Positions 14,126 to 22,222 are shown, numbered from the stretch's first letter. The stretch: DNA of 22,575 bases from Desulfatitalea sp. UBA4791 (GCA_002402905.1 DHGT01000089.1:34565-57139); one strand, 5' to 3'. The notes: a model not told the origin generated them from the sequence alone. Numbers and translations: made by a program.

Positions 14126-16480
14126 ATGACAACCGGGCACCCGACGGCCCATGACTTCAGATCGGTGTTGAGCCTGGACCCCTTGCTCGACTTCTGGCGG
14201 AACCATGTGGTGCCCATGTGCCCGCATACCGCGTCGATGTTCGAGGCGGCCGCCGGCCACCTGGAGGCGAACGACGCCATCGGCGGACAGGAACTGGATC
14301 CGGCCAAGATGCGGCAGCACCTGGCGCAGCTGGTGCCTTTGATGACCGCCGTTTTTCCCTCGTCGACCTGGGAAAGCGACCTGTCCGTCGCCGTGACGCC
14401 GCTGGACAACCGGCCGTTTTTCTACACGCCCCTGTTTGAACGCTATTTCTTGTCCGACGATGGGCGCATGCGCGGCACCCTCAAGCAACCCCAGGTGGAC
14501 ACCGACGTTTTCCAGCGCCTGCGGGCCTTCTGGCTCATTCTCGACAAGGTATACGGCATCGTCCAGGGCCGCGGCATACCGGTGGTGCGCACCATCGTGG
14601 ACCCGGAGACCGGCCTCGATCGCCACTACCGAATGCTGCCCGACTGGCAGTTCCTGCAGGTGGTCACCCAGGGGCGGCCCGAACCATTGGATTCCAGGGA
14701 CCGAACGGCGATACTGGAGAACATCGATGATCCCGAAGTGCTGGCGCGCCTGGTGCCCGCCCAGCGGGTCGAGTTCCGCGGTTTTATTGTCATCCGGGCC
14801 GTGGACATCACCCAATCGGAGGTGCTGGCCGACCTGGAGAGGGGGCTGATCGACCAGGAGACCATCTTCTGCTCGGGCGGCTTCGGGCGTCTGCAGCAGC
14901 GGCTGCGCATTCTGTTCGGCCGGCCGGACCTGCGGGCCGGCCTGGGCGCCCTGCACGGAGATCAGGTGTGGGTGGTCAACGACGAAGAGCATTCCGCCGC
15001 CAACTGCATCTTCAAAAACTCCAACCATGTCCGCGTGGCCGATCTTCAGGGCTCCATGTGGCTTCGGGCCGTCAATCAACGCGACATGCTCATCGTGCCC
15101 AATCTGGCCGACGGGCAACGCCTCTCGCCGGCCGAACAGGAGTTGCTCGATCTCGGTTTTCGCTCCGCCCTGATCGTGCCGCTGCTTTACCAGGGAACCA
15201 TCATCGGCACCTTTTTCATCCTCTCACCCCGGCCCAACGACTTCGATGCCATGGACAAGCTTCTTATCAAACCCACGGTCCCGCTTTTCTCCATGGCCCT
15301 CAAACGCGGCGTGGACGATATCCACAACGAGGTGCAGGCCATCATCAAGGAGAAGTGCACGGCCTTGCATTCATCGGTGGAATGGCGTTTCCGCCAAGCC
15401 GCCTTCAGTCATCTGGAGCGGCGCCACATGGGGGAGGCCTCCGAACTCGAACCCATCGTATTCAAGGACGTCATTCCCCTCTTCGGCCAGACCGACATTC
15501 GCGGCTCTTCCGAAGCGCGCAGCCGGAGCATCCAGGCCGATCTGACCGAACAGCTGCGCCTGGCCCGGGAGGTATTTGAACGTGCCGGCCAGATCAAGTC
15601 GTGGCCGTTGATCCAGCAGTTCGACTATCGCATCGCGCAACGCATCGACCAGTTGCGCCAGGGCCTGCCCACCGGCGCCGAAAGTGAAATGATCACTTTT
15701 CTCAAGCAGGAGGCGGAACCGACCTTCGAAGAATTGCTGCGCATCGGGCCCCGGGTGGCCCAGGCCGTGGAGAGTTACCGGCGCGCCCTCGACCCCCAGC
15801 ACGGCTTTGTCTACCAGGAGCGCCAGGCTTACGAGACCAGCGTGTCCCTGCTCAACGCCCGTCTGTCCACCTACCTGGAGCAGGCCGAGGCTGCTGCGCA
15901 GAAAGAGTATCCCCACTACTTCGAAAAGCATCAGACCGACGGGCTGGATTACGTGATCTATCTGGGGCAGTCTATGCGTGAAGATGCCCACTTCACCGCC
16001 TTTCACCTCCAGAACCTGATCCTGTGGCAGTTGATTCTGGCCTGCGGCATGGCATGGCACACGGAACAGACCAAGCCCGAACTGTCGGTGCCCCTGGACA
16101 CCTGTCACCTGATCTTTTACAGCACCACGCCGTTGTCCATCCGGTTCCGGTATGATGAAAAACGTTTCGATGTGGACGGCGCCTACGACGTTCGCCACGA
16201 AATCGTGAAGTCCAGGCTGGACAAAGCGGTGGTCAAAGGCACGGGCGAGCGTCTTACTCAGCCCGGGCGTATCGCCATCGTCTATGCCCACGCGCACGAA
16301 GCCGAAGAGATGCGACAACATCTGCACTATCTGCAATCCAACGAACATCTGCTCGAAGACATCGAGCCGCTCGAACTGGAAGACCTGCCCAGCGTCAAGG
16401 GGTTGAAGGCCTTGCGCGTCGGCGTCAATCTCGAGGCAACTGCCCTGGCCCGACAGGTGGCCCTGGTGGCCGCGGGTTAG
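14126..16480 (+). CDS. large GAF-domain-like protein of unknown function
   Basis: A 784-aa cytoplasmic protein with no signal peptide. Residues about 250-395 resemble a GAF domain (RDMLIVPNLADG at 320, FRSALIVPLLYQGTIIGTFFILS at 345-367). It is preceded by about 240 residues I cannot assign and followed by helical segments (405-610) with the motif PLFGQTDIRGSS (451-462), then EYPHYFEKHQTDGLDY (594-609), and a C-terminal domain with TPLSIRFRYDEKRFDVDGAYD (668-688) and HEIVKSRLDKAVVKGTGERL. From memory, very similar motifs occur in unnamed ~790-aa GAF proteins of Bacteroidota, so the whole chain may be one conserved family. There is no kinase, GGDEF, EAL, cyclase or HTH motif. AGGAGG precedes the ATG. 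It starts 41 bp after the FeoB-associated peptide on the same strand, so it may belong to the iron-regulated operon. Function unknown. Confidence 0.82.
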   Translation: MTTGHPTAHDFRSVLSLDPLLDFWRNHVVPMCPHTASMFEAAAGHLEANDAIGGQELDPAKMRQHLAQLVPLMTAVFPSSTWESDLSVAVTPLDNRPFFYTPLFERYFLSDDGRMRGTLKQPQVDTDVFQRLRAFWLILDKVYGIVQGRGIPVVRTIVDPETGLDRHYRMLPDWQFLQVVTQGRPEPLDSRDRTAILENIDDPEVLARLVPAQRVEFRGFIVIRAVDITQSEVLADLERGLIDQETIFCSGGFGRLQQRLRILFGRPDLRAGLGALHGDQVWVVNDEEHSAANCIFKNSNHVRVADLQGSMWLRAVNQRDMLIVPNLADGQRLSPAEQELLDLGFRSALIVPLLYQGTIIGTFFILSPRPNDFDAMDKLLIKPTVPLFSMALKRGVDDIHNEVQAIIKEKCTALHSSVEWRFRQAAFSHLERRHMGEASELEPIVFKDVIPLFGQTDIRGSSEARSRSIQADLTEQLRLAREVFERAGQIKSWPLIQQFDYRIAQRIDQLRQGLPTGAESEMITFLKQEAEPTFEELLRIGPRVAQAVESYRRALDPQHGFVYQERQAYETSVSLLNARLSTYLEQAEAAAQKEYPHYFEKHQTDGLDYVIYLGQSMREDAHFTAFHLQNLILWQLILACGMAWHTEQTKPELSVPLDTCHLIFYSTTPLSIRFRYDEKRFDVDGAYDVRHEIVKSRLDKAVVKGTGERLTQPGRIAIVYAHAHEAEEMRQHLHYLQSNEHLLEDIEPLELEDLPSVKGLKALRVGVNLEATALARQVALVAAG

Positions 16481-16499
16481 GCTGCTGAATAAATCCTTT

Positions 16500-16523
16500 C
16501 CGTCCACAAATAGGCCAATTGGC
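16500..16523 (-). repeat. copy B of the short dispersed motif
   Basis: The reverse complement matches 4920-4943 with three one-base gaps. It includes most of the perfect palindrome GGCCAATTGGCC (16513-16524). It lies between the convergent GAF-like and DUF3786 genes. The palindrome is too short and lacks a T-run, so I do not call it a terminator. Confidence 0.3.
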
Positions 16524-16543
16524 CATTTGGGGATGGGCACGGA

Positions 16544-17350
16544 CTAATTCACACCGTGGCGTAGAGCAATCTTCTCAAACATCACCACCAGACCGGCCGT
16601 CAGCGTATAAATCGATCCGATACTCAGATTTTTTTCGGCCGTGTCGTCGAAGAAGATGTTGAGAGTCGAAGAGATGCCTTCCTCCGGCTTCCAATAGCAG
16701 ATCAGGACCGGCAGCAGGGGCAGGGGGTCGAGCACCAGGGAGATATCCGATTGGTAATGGTTCTCCACCCGGCGGCCGTTGAACAGGTGAACCAGGTCCT
16801 CGAAAAGGTCGGTATAGGTATCGGCCAGACGCTTGAGCGGCTTTTCACAGCGTTGGCCGAACAGACGGTAGTAATCCTTACCGTTGGGCAACTCGCGCAT
16901 GGGCACCCAGTTACCCGACGGGGTCACGCCGCCGGCCTGAATGATGTAGTTGAGAACCGGTACTGCGATCCAATGGTGGATGTGAATTTCCCCATAAAAA
17001 TTGCCTTTGGCGTCGACGCTGAAATTTTTGCCCAGCGTGCGCAATGTGAGGCGTCCGTTGGAAAAATCGGCGCCGATTTTTTTTGCCGCCTTGGCCAGGT
17101 CGACGCCCGCGAGTTGTTTCTTCAGTCCGGCCAGGGTATTTGCCAGTTCTTCACGAGGGTCTTTACGGCCGGGTGCCTGGTCCCCGAAGCGTTCGAGATC
17201 TTCGGGCGGCACAAACGGGCAGTCGGACAAGGGGCGTTTTCCCTGAAATACCGCGGCGGCGAAAGCGAGGCAGGTGGCCTCGTTGCATTTGCGGCAATTG
17301 GTTTTGGGCAACAGTTTGAATACGGCCATGACATTTTCGAATTCAGCCAT
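16544..17350 (-). CDS. DUF3786 protein with N-terminal 4Fe-4S motif
   Basis: A 268-aa protein. Near the N-terminus, KTNCRKCNEATCLAF plus a downstream Cys (C19, C22, C27, C44) matches the four-cysteine Fe-S motif found at the start of the corrinoid iron-sulfur protein large subunit and related proteins. The rest corresponds to DUF3786: LNYIIQAGGVTPSGNWVPM, GKDYYRLFGQRCEKPLKRL, then the beta-rich LDPLPLLPVLICYWKPEEG and the C-terminal DDTAEKNLSIGSIYTLTAGL. DUF3786 proteins are common in strict anaerobes and often lie beside one-carbon or corrinoid genes, but no reaction is known. The ATG at 17350 has AAGGAG upstream; the longer frame adds 13 residues without support. It is divergent from the abfD-like gene with a 226-bp intergenic region, so the two may share regulation. 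It could be a metal- or cofactor-handling protein (inference). Confidence 0.85.
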   Translation of the reverse strand: MAEFENVMAVFKLLPKTNCRKCNEATCLAFAAAVFQGKRPLSDCPFVPPEDLERFGDQAPGRKDPREELANTLAGLKKQLAGVDLAKAAKKIGADFSNGRLTLRTLGKNFSVDAKGNFYGEIHIHHWIAVPVLNYIIQAGGVTPSGNWVPMRELPNGKDYYRLFGQRCEKPLKRLADTYTDLFEDLVHLFNGRRVENHYQSDISLVLDPLPLLPVLICYWKPEEGISSTLNIFFDDTAEKNLSIGSIYTLTAGLVVMFEKIALRHGVN

Positions 17351-17464
17351 TCCATTCTCCTTATGAAAATTCGTACACGTCCAACGCATATTAAGTTAAA
17401 CTCTTTGGACAAAAAATAAACCCCTCGATCTCTTTTGCCGAACTGGCGAAACCCACCAAAAATA

Positions 17465-17476
17465 GAACGAGCGTTC
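17465..17476. promoter_or_regulatory. TetR-type operator palindrome upstream of the abfD-like gene
   Basis: GAACGAGCGTTC is a perfect inverted repeat (GAACG-AG-CGTTC), the arrangement typical of TetR-family operators in acyl-CoA metabolism. It ends 11 bp before a perfect -35 hexamer. No TetR gene is in the window, so the regulator would be encoded elsewhere. Confidence 0.45.
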
Positions 17477-17487
17477 GATTCTTTTTG

Positions 17488-17517
17488 TTGACAGCGCCAC
17501 AACCCGCTTGTTAGAAG
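17488..17517 (+). promoter_or_regulatory. promoter of the abfD-like gene
   Basis: A perfect TTGACA (17488-17493) is followed after 18 bp by TAGAAG (17512-17517, 4/6). The implied leader is about 55 nt and ends in AGGAGG (17566-17571), five bases before the ATG. Confidence 0.5.
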
Positions 17518-17576
17518 AGAGTCGCACCTGAATCATAAATCCAATCACTACCGGTACATCCGGGCAGGAGGAGCCC

Positions 17577-19076
17577 ATGAGGACAAAACAGGATTACATC
17601 AACGCGCTGGCCAAGATGAAACGCAACATCTATTTCGACGGCCAGTTGATCGACCGCACCGACGAATTGCAGATGGAATGCATCAACAACATCGGCACCA
17701 CTTACGACGAAGCCGCCAGGCCCGAAAACCAGGAGCTGATGACCGCCATTTCCCATCTGACCGGCGAGCGCATCAACCGCTTTACCCACATCCATCAGAA
17801 CAAGGATGACCTGCACAAAAAACAGGACATGACCCGCATGCTCTGCCAGAAGGTGGGCGGCTGCATCCAGCGCTGCATGGGCATCGACGCCACCAACGCC
17901 ATCTACAACGTCTCCTACGAGGCGGACAAGATGAACAACGGCGAAACCAGCTACCATGAAAATTTCAAAAAGTGGCTGACCCGCTTCCAGCAGGAAGACC
18001 TCATCGCCTGCTGCGCCCAGACCGATGTCAAGGGCGACCGTTTGCGCCGTCCGGCCGACCAACCCAACCCGGGTTCCTATGTCTACATCAAGGAGCGGCT
18101 CAAGGACGGCATCGTGGTGGAAGGCTGCAAGCTGCATATCTCCGAAGCGTCGGTGTCCGACGAAGTGCTGGTGGTGCCAACCCGCTCCCTGCGCCCCGAA
18201 GACAAGGATTACGCCGTTTCGTTCGCCGTTCCCGGCGACTGGGACGGTTTGAAACAGGTGGCCACCATCCATCGGTTCCGGGAGCGCAAGCACTTCAAGC
18301 GCGGCTGGGTGCCGGCCTCGACCGATTCCTACATGATCTTCGACAACTGCTTCATCCCCTGGGAACGCGTGTTTCTGGCCGGAGAATATCAGCACGGCGG
18401 CATCCTGGCCCTGCTCTTTGCCCTGTTCCATCGCCACTCCTATTCCGGCTGCAAGCCGGCCATCGGCGACGTGGTGATGGGGGCCGCGGCCCTGGCCGCC
18501 GAAGTCAACAACGTCCACAAGACTTCCCACGTGCGCGAAAAGCTGGCCGAACTGATCATGGTCACGGAACTGGGATATGCCGCCGGCTATACGGCCTCGG
18601 ATCTGGGTGGTCCCAAAGTTTACATGCCCGGCAAGGGGTTGGTGCCCTACGGTCCCGGTTCCTATATCCCCCATTCGATCTACTGCAACGTGGGCCGCTG
18701 CCTGACCGGCGAGGCGGTTTATAGAGAGGCCGAAATCCTGTGCGACATCGCCGGCGGCGTGGTAGCCACCTTCCCCCACGAGAAGGATTTCACCAATCCC
18801 GAGACCCGGGACCTGTTGCTCAAATACACCCAGCGCAATCCCAACATGCCGGTGGAAGACCAGGCCCAGTTCTGGCGCTACCTGGGCGACGTGCTTTGCT
18901 CGGCCAAGGGCGGCATCCACAACGTGGGCGGTTTCCACGGCGGCGGCTCGCCCATCATGGAGCAGATCGCCATCACGACCCAATACGACATCGACTCCCG
19001 TAAGAAGGTGGTCAAATACATCGCCGGGATGAGCGGCGGCGACCGCGAAGCCCTGGCGCCCAAAAAAGAAGCGTAG
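17577..19076 (+). CDS. abfD: 4-hydroxybutyryl-CoA dehydratase / vinylacetyl-CoA delta-isomerase family
   Basis: A 499-aa FAD and [4Fe-4S] enzyme that dehydrates 4-hydroxybutyryl-CoA to crotonyl-CoA and isomerises vinylacetyl-CoA. The fold is that of 4-hydroxyphenylacetate hydroxylase/acyl-CoA dehydrogenases. The cluster ligands match the characterised clostridial enzyme (C99, C103, H292, C299): here C96-x3-C100 in GGCIQRCMGIDATNA, and H285-x6-C292 in HRHSYSGCK. The flavin region includes DVKGDRLRRP and LHISEASVSDEVLVVPTR. The C-terminal region PNMPVEDQAQFWRYLGD and NVGGFHGGGSPIMEQIAI is also typical. Length matches the family (about 490). AGGAGG and the ATG at 17577 fix the start. A strong terminator follows. 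Because all four ligands are present I expect an active enzyme; a related 4-hydroxy- or alkenoyl-CoA substrate remains possible, since other genes of the 4-aminobutyrate route are not in this window. Confidence 0.9.
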   Translation: MRTKQDYINALAKMKRNIYFDGQLIDRTDELQMECINNIGTTYDEAARPENQELMTAISHLTGERINRFTHIHQNKDDLHKKQDMTRMLCQKVGGCIQRCMGIDATNAIYNVSYEADKMNNGETSYHENFKKWLTRFQQEDLIACCAQTDVKGDRLRRPADQPNPGSYVYIKERLKDGIVVEGCKLHISEASVSDEVLVVPTRSLRPEDKDYAVSFAVPGDWDGLKQVATIHRFRERKHFKRGWVPASTDSYMIFDNCFIPWERVFLAGEYQHGGILALLFALFHRHSYSGCKPAIGDVVMGAAALAAEVNNVHKTSHVREKLAELIMVTELGYAAGYTASDLGGPKVYMPGKGLVPYGPGSYIPHSIYCNVGRCLTGEAVYREAEILCDIAGGVVATFPHEKDFTNPETRDLLLKYTQRNPNMPVEDQAQFWRYLGDVLCSAKGGIHNVGGFHGGGSPIMEQIAITTQYDIDSRKKVVKYIAGMSGGDREALAPKKEA

Positions 19077-19092
19077 CAGCGTCCCGTCCCCT

Positions 19093-19148
19093 GGACGCAA
19101 ACGCACCAGATCCACAGGGCAGCCGGAAACGGCTGCCCTTTTGCGTCC
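19093..19148 (+). terminator. rho-independent terminator after the abfD-like gene
   Basis: The inner stem GGGCAGCCG / CGGCTGCCC (19117-19125 with 19130-19138) is a perfect 9-bp stem closed by a GAAA tetraloop and followed by TTTT. An outer 9-bp stem, GGACGCAAA (19093-19101) with TTTGCGTCC (19140-19148), could also form. This is the clearest terminator in the window. The hairpin is nearly symmetrical but no convergent gene lies on the other side. Confidence 0.88.
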
Positions 19149-19154
19149 GGCGTA

Positions 19155-19183
19155 TTGAAATCCAGCACCAAAGCCGCTATTAA
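19155..19183 (+). promoter_or_regulatory. promoter of the crotonase-fold gene
   Basis: TTGAAA (19155-19160, 5/6) and TATTAA (19178-19183, 4/6) are spaced by 17 bp, directly after the terminator. The -10 sits within a small inverted repeat CCGCT-N5-AGCGG (19174-19188) that could be an operator. AAGGAG at about 19205 precedes the ATG. Confidence 0.55.
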
Positions 19184-19219
19184 AGCGGTAAAAACCCTTC
19201 GACCAAGGAGCGATCCGAC

Positions 19220-19996
19220 ATGACCCAGGAAATCATCACCCGCCAGGAAAATGGGGTGTTCACCATCCAGATGAACCGGCCCGAAAAGAAAAACGCCATT
19301 ACCCAGAACATGTACACCCTGATGGCCGAAGGCTTCAAGCGGGCCGACCAGGAAGATGCCGTGCGGGTCGTGGTGCTGTGCGGCACCCGGGGCACCTTTA
19401 CTTCCGGCAACGACATCGGCGACTTCATGGCCCGCGCCTCCAATCCGAGCGCCGAGGTGCCCTCGGCCAGCGCCGACTTTTTCGAAGCGGTCATCTCCCT
19501 GCGCAAACCCCTGATTGCGGCGGTGCAGGGCTTTGCCATCGGCATCGGCACCACCATGCTGCTGCACTGCGACATGGTCTTCGCCGGCAAAAGCGCCGTC
19601 TTCAGTACCCCTTTCGTCAACCTCGGCCTCTGTCCCGAATTCGGTTCGTCCTACGTTTTGCCACGCCTGGTCGGCCGCCAGCGCGCCTCGGAGCTCTTTC
19701 TGCTCGGCGAACGCATATCTTCGGAAAAGGCCTGCGAACTGGGTATCGTCAACCGGGTCATCGCCGACGATACCCTGATGGACGAGGTGATGGAGATTGC
19801 CCGCCGCCTGGCCCGCAAATCCCCGGCCGGCCTCATGGCCACCAAGCAACTCATTAAAGGTTACACGGCTCAAAACGTCCGCGAGGCCATCCAGACCGAC
19901 GGGGCCATGTTCGCGAAGCTGATGACCGGCCCCCAGGCCCGCGAAGCCTTCGAAGCCTTTGCCGCCAAGCGTGAACCGGATTTTTCGAAATTTTAA
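19220..19996 (+). CDS. crotonase-fold enzyme, probably delta3,delta2-enoyl-CoA isomerase type
   Basis: A 258-aa crotonase-superfamily protein. The oxyanion-hole segments are GTFTSGNDIGDFM (58-70) and QGFAIGIGTTMLLHCD (103-118). The two glutamates that catalyse hydration in classical enoyl-CoA hydratase (rat E144 and E164) align here with Thr and Phe (T112 or neighbour; F132). Instead STPFVNLGLCPEFGSSY (129-145) closely resembles the TPF-x2-LG-x2-PEG-x-SSY motif of ECI2-type isomerases, whose single catalytic Glu corresponds to E140. I therefore expect double-bond isomerisation of 3-enoyl-CoAs rather than hydration. Automatic annotation would probably say enoyl-CoA hydratase. The gene is 143 bp after the abfD-like gene but separated by a terminator and with its own promoter. 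A metabolic link through unsaturated acyl-CoA isomerisation is likely but inferred. Confidence 0.88.
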   Translation: MTQEIITRQENGVFTIQMNRPEKKNAITQNMYTLMAEGFKRADQEDAVRVVVLCGTRGTFTSGNDIGDFMARASNPSAEVPSASADFFEAVISLRKPLIAAVQGFAIGIGTTMLLHCDMVFAGKSAVFSTPFVNLGLCPEFGSSYVLPRLVGRQRASELFLLGERISSEKACELGIVNRVIADDTLMDEVMEIARRLARKSPAGLMATKQLIKGYTAQNVREAIQTDGAMFAKLMTGPQAREAFEAFAAKREPDFSKF

Positions 19997-20034
19997 TCCT
20001 CCCTTCACCATCAACCGATACAATCCACAACAGG

Positions 20035-20065
20035 GTCATGCCGGAGCCAATCCGTCATGCTGAAC
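20035..20065 (+). repeat. fragments resembling common GTCATGCCGGA / GTCATGCTGAA intergenic repeats
   Basis: GTCATGCCGGA (20035-20045) and GTCATGCTGAAC (20054-20065) lie in tandem between the isomerase gene and the array. Both match the opening of widespread proteobacterial palindromic intergenic repeats, but neither has its complementary arm here, so these would be remnants. No terminator or cas gene is visible in 19997-20105. Confidence 0.35.
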
Positions 20066-20500
20066 TCGCACAACTGCTCAATGACATAAAAATTCTAAGG
20101 TAACCGTTTCAATCCACGCCCCCGCGCGGGGGGCGACTCATACCGGCCGATAAGATGGGCGGGAGCAGCTTGTTTCAATCCACGCCCCCGCGCGGGGGGC
20201 GACCAAGGTAGGACGATTCTTTTTGCATCTGCAGTCGTTTCAATCCACGCCCCCGCGCGGGGGGCGACGCGCTGGTGTTTGCTGTTCGGAAGTGCTGTCC
20301 TGCTGTTTCAATCCACGCCCCCGCGCGGGGGGCGACCTCGATGGTTTCCACGGTGACGCCCTGGGCCTCGTTTCAATCCACGCCCCCGCGCGGGGGGCGA
20401 CATGTCGACAAAGGGCGACACCCAGGCGGGCACATGTTTCAATCCACGCCCCCGCGCGGGGGGCGACGGGCGACATTGGATCAATCGGCAGCTCAGAAAC

Positions 20501-20531
20501 GTTTCAATCCACGCCCCGCGCGGGGGGCGAC
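20501..20531 (-). repeat. variant CRISPR repeat 7 (31 bp, one C lost)
   Basis: The C-run after CCACG has four C instead of five, making this the only non-identical full repeat. The change shortens one arm of the hairpin by a base. It borders spacer 6, which is itself odd. Confidence 0.95.
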
Positions 20532-22188
20532 CTCAAAAACGGCGTTTTGAGCGCATCCAGCGATGTTTCAATCCACGCCCCCGCGCGGGGGGCGACGCAC
20601 ACCAAAAACTTGATGTCAAGCGCAAACTTGTTTCAATCCACGCCCCCGCGCGGGGGGCGACGATCTGTATCGCCAAACGAACCGGCGTTGGTTTTGTTTC
20701 AATCCACGCCCCCGCGCGGGGGGCGACGTCAAGAGGTCTACGAAGCCGCCAACGGGATATGGTTTCAATCCACGCCCCCGCGCGGGGGGCGACTTCCCCT
20801 GCCGGAATGCTTTACGATACCTGTAAGGTTTCAATCCACGCCCCCGCGCGGGGGGCGACGGGTCCGACCGGGCCTCTTGGGCATCTGCAGTTGCCGTTTC
20901 AATCCACGCCCCCGCGCGGGGGGCGACCTGATATCGCTATTGATGAGCCAATATGGGTAAGGTTTCAATCCACGCCCCCGCGCGGGGGGCGACCTTCCTG
21001 GAGGGCAAGCTCAAAGGGATGCCCAAAGTTTCAATCCACGCCCCCGCGCGGGGGGCGACGGCAAGGAGATCTTGGCCGCCGTGATGCCATGGGTGTTTCA
21101 ATCCACGCCCCCGCGCGGGGGGCGACGCCCTCAGCGCTTTGTCTGCTTACGTTGATCAAGGGTTTCAATCCACGCCCCCGCGCGGGGGGCGACGCTTGGC
21201 CAGCTTCACATCCACATCGTAGTCGATGTTTCAATCCACGCCCCCGCGCGGGGGGCGACTACCGTGCGGATGGGCAAATCTGCAACGAAAAATGGTTTCA
21301 ATCCACGCCCCCGCGCGGGGGGCGACGGAATCGGACATTGCTGAGGCGCAAATGGATAAAGTTTCAATCCACGCCCCCGCGCGGGGGGCGACCCAGGTGT
21401 GGCCGTTGGTGATCGAATGCTGCAATGTTTCAATCCACGCCCCCGCGCGGGGGGCGACGATCGCCGTTGGTGGCGATGACGGCCGCGTGGAGGTTTCAAT
21501 CCACGCCCCCGCGCGGGGGGCGACATCAAACAGGCAGGAAATCAGTTATGGAAATATTCGTTTCAATCCACGCCCCCGCGCGGGGGGCGACCCCCATGCA
21601 ACCATGACCGTCGGCGGCTATGGAGTTTCAATCCACGCCCCCGCGCGGGGGGCGACTTTTTGCAGATCCGAGATGGCGCAACCACAAAAAAGTTTCAATC
21701 CACGCCCCCGCGCGGGGGGCGACGGCCGTCGGGTCGGCCTGGACGGAGGTGTTTTTAACGTTTCAATCCACGCCCCCGCGCGGGGGGCGACATCCGCGTG
21801 AGCACCGGCATGACCACAAAAATTCGTGTTTCAATCCACGCCCCCGCGCGGGGGGCGACATCAGGTGCCGCGAGCAGAGGCAGTGCGCCAAGTTTCAATC
21901 CACGCCCCCGCGCGGGGGGCGACGCGGTCAAAGCCGCAGGTTCGGCCGTGACCTGGAGTTTCAATCCACGCCCCCGCGCGGGGGGCGACTTAAACGCGGT
22001 CAACAAATACTTCGTCCCATCAACGTTTCAATCCACGCCCCCGCGCGGGGGGCGACTGCCGCGGTGGCGCACGTCCTCCACCAGTTCGTTGTTTCAATCC
22101 ACGCCCCCGCGCGGGGGGCGACGCCAGCTCTTGCTCGATGGCGTCATCCAGGTCTGGTTTCAATCCACGCCCCCGCGCGGGGGGCGAC

Positions 22189-22222
22189 CCCAGAGCCGAT
22201 GCAGGCCGACCAGCGCCCACTG
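22189..22222 (-). other. CRISPR spacer 32 (34 bp), same target as spacer 34
   Basis: It is identical over its full length to 22324-22357. Its plus-strand left end (PAM-distal for a minus-strand crRNA) lacks the extra T found in spacer 34. One unrelated spacer (33) lies between the two. Confidence 0.95.

Noticed and set aside
14063..15118. A 351-codon frame on the minus strand within the GAF-like gene (also 15371-16540).
   Set aside because: They are shadows with low-complexity composition; the plus-strand frame has a good ribosome-binding site and clear domain motifs.
16513..16524. Palindrome GGCCAATTGGCC as a bidirectional terminator between convergent genes.
   Set aside because: No loop, an AT centre and no T-run; it would not form a useful terminator hairpin.
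17511..19115. A 534-codon open frame on the minus strand.
   Set aside because: It is antisense to the abfD-like gene, whose plus-strand product has all family motifs and ligands.
20226..20891. An 11-base match (GCATCTGCAGT) shared by spacers 2 and 12.
   Set aside because: With 37 spacers a chance 11-mer match is not rare (roughly one in ten), and the flanks do not agree.
20402..21412. A 336-codon open frame and several similar frames on both strands within 20223-22564.
   Set aside because: They consist of CRISPR repeats read in frame, with no ribosome-binding sites and no real protein pattern.
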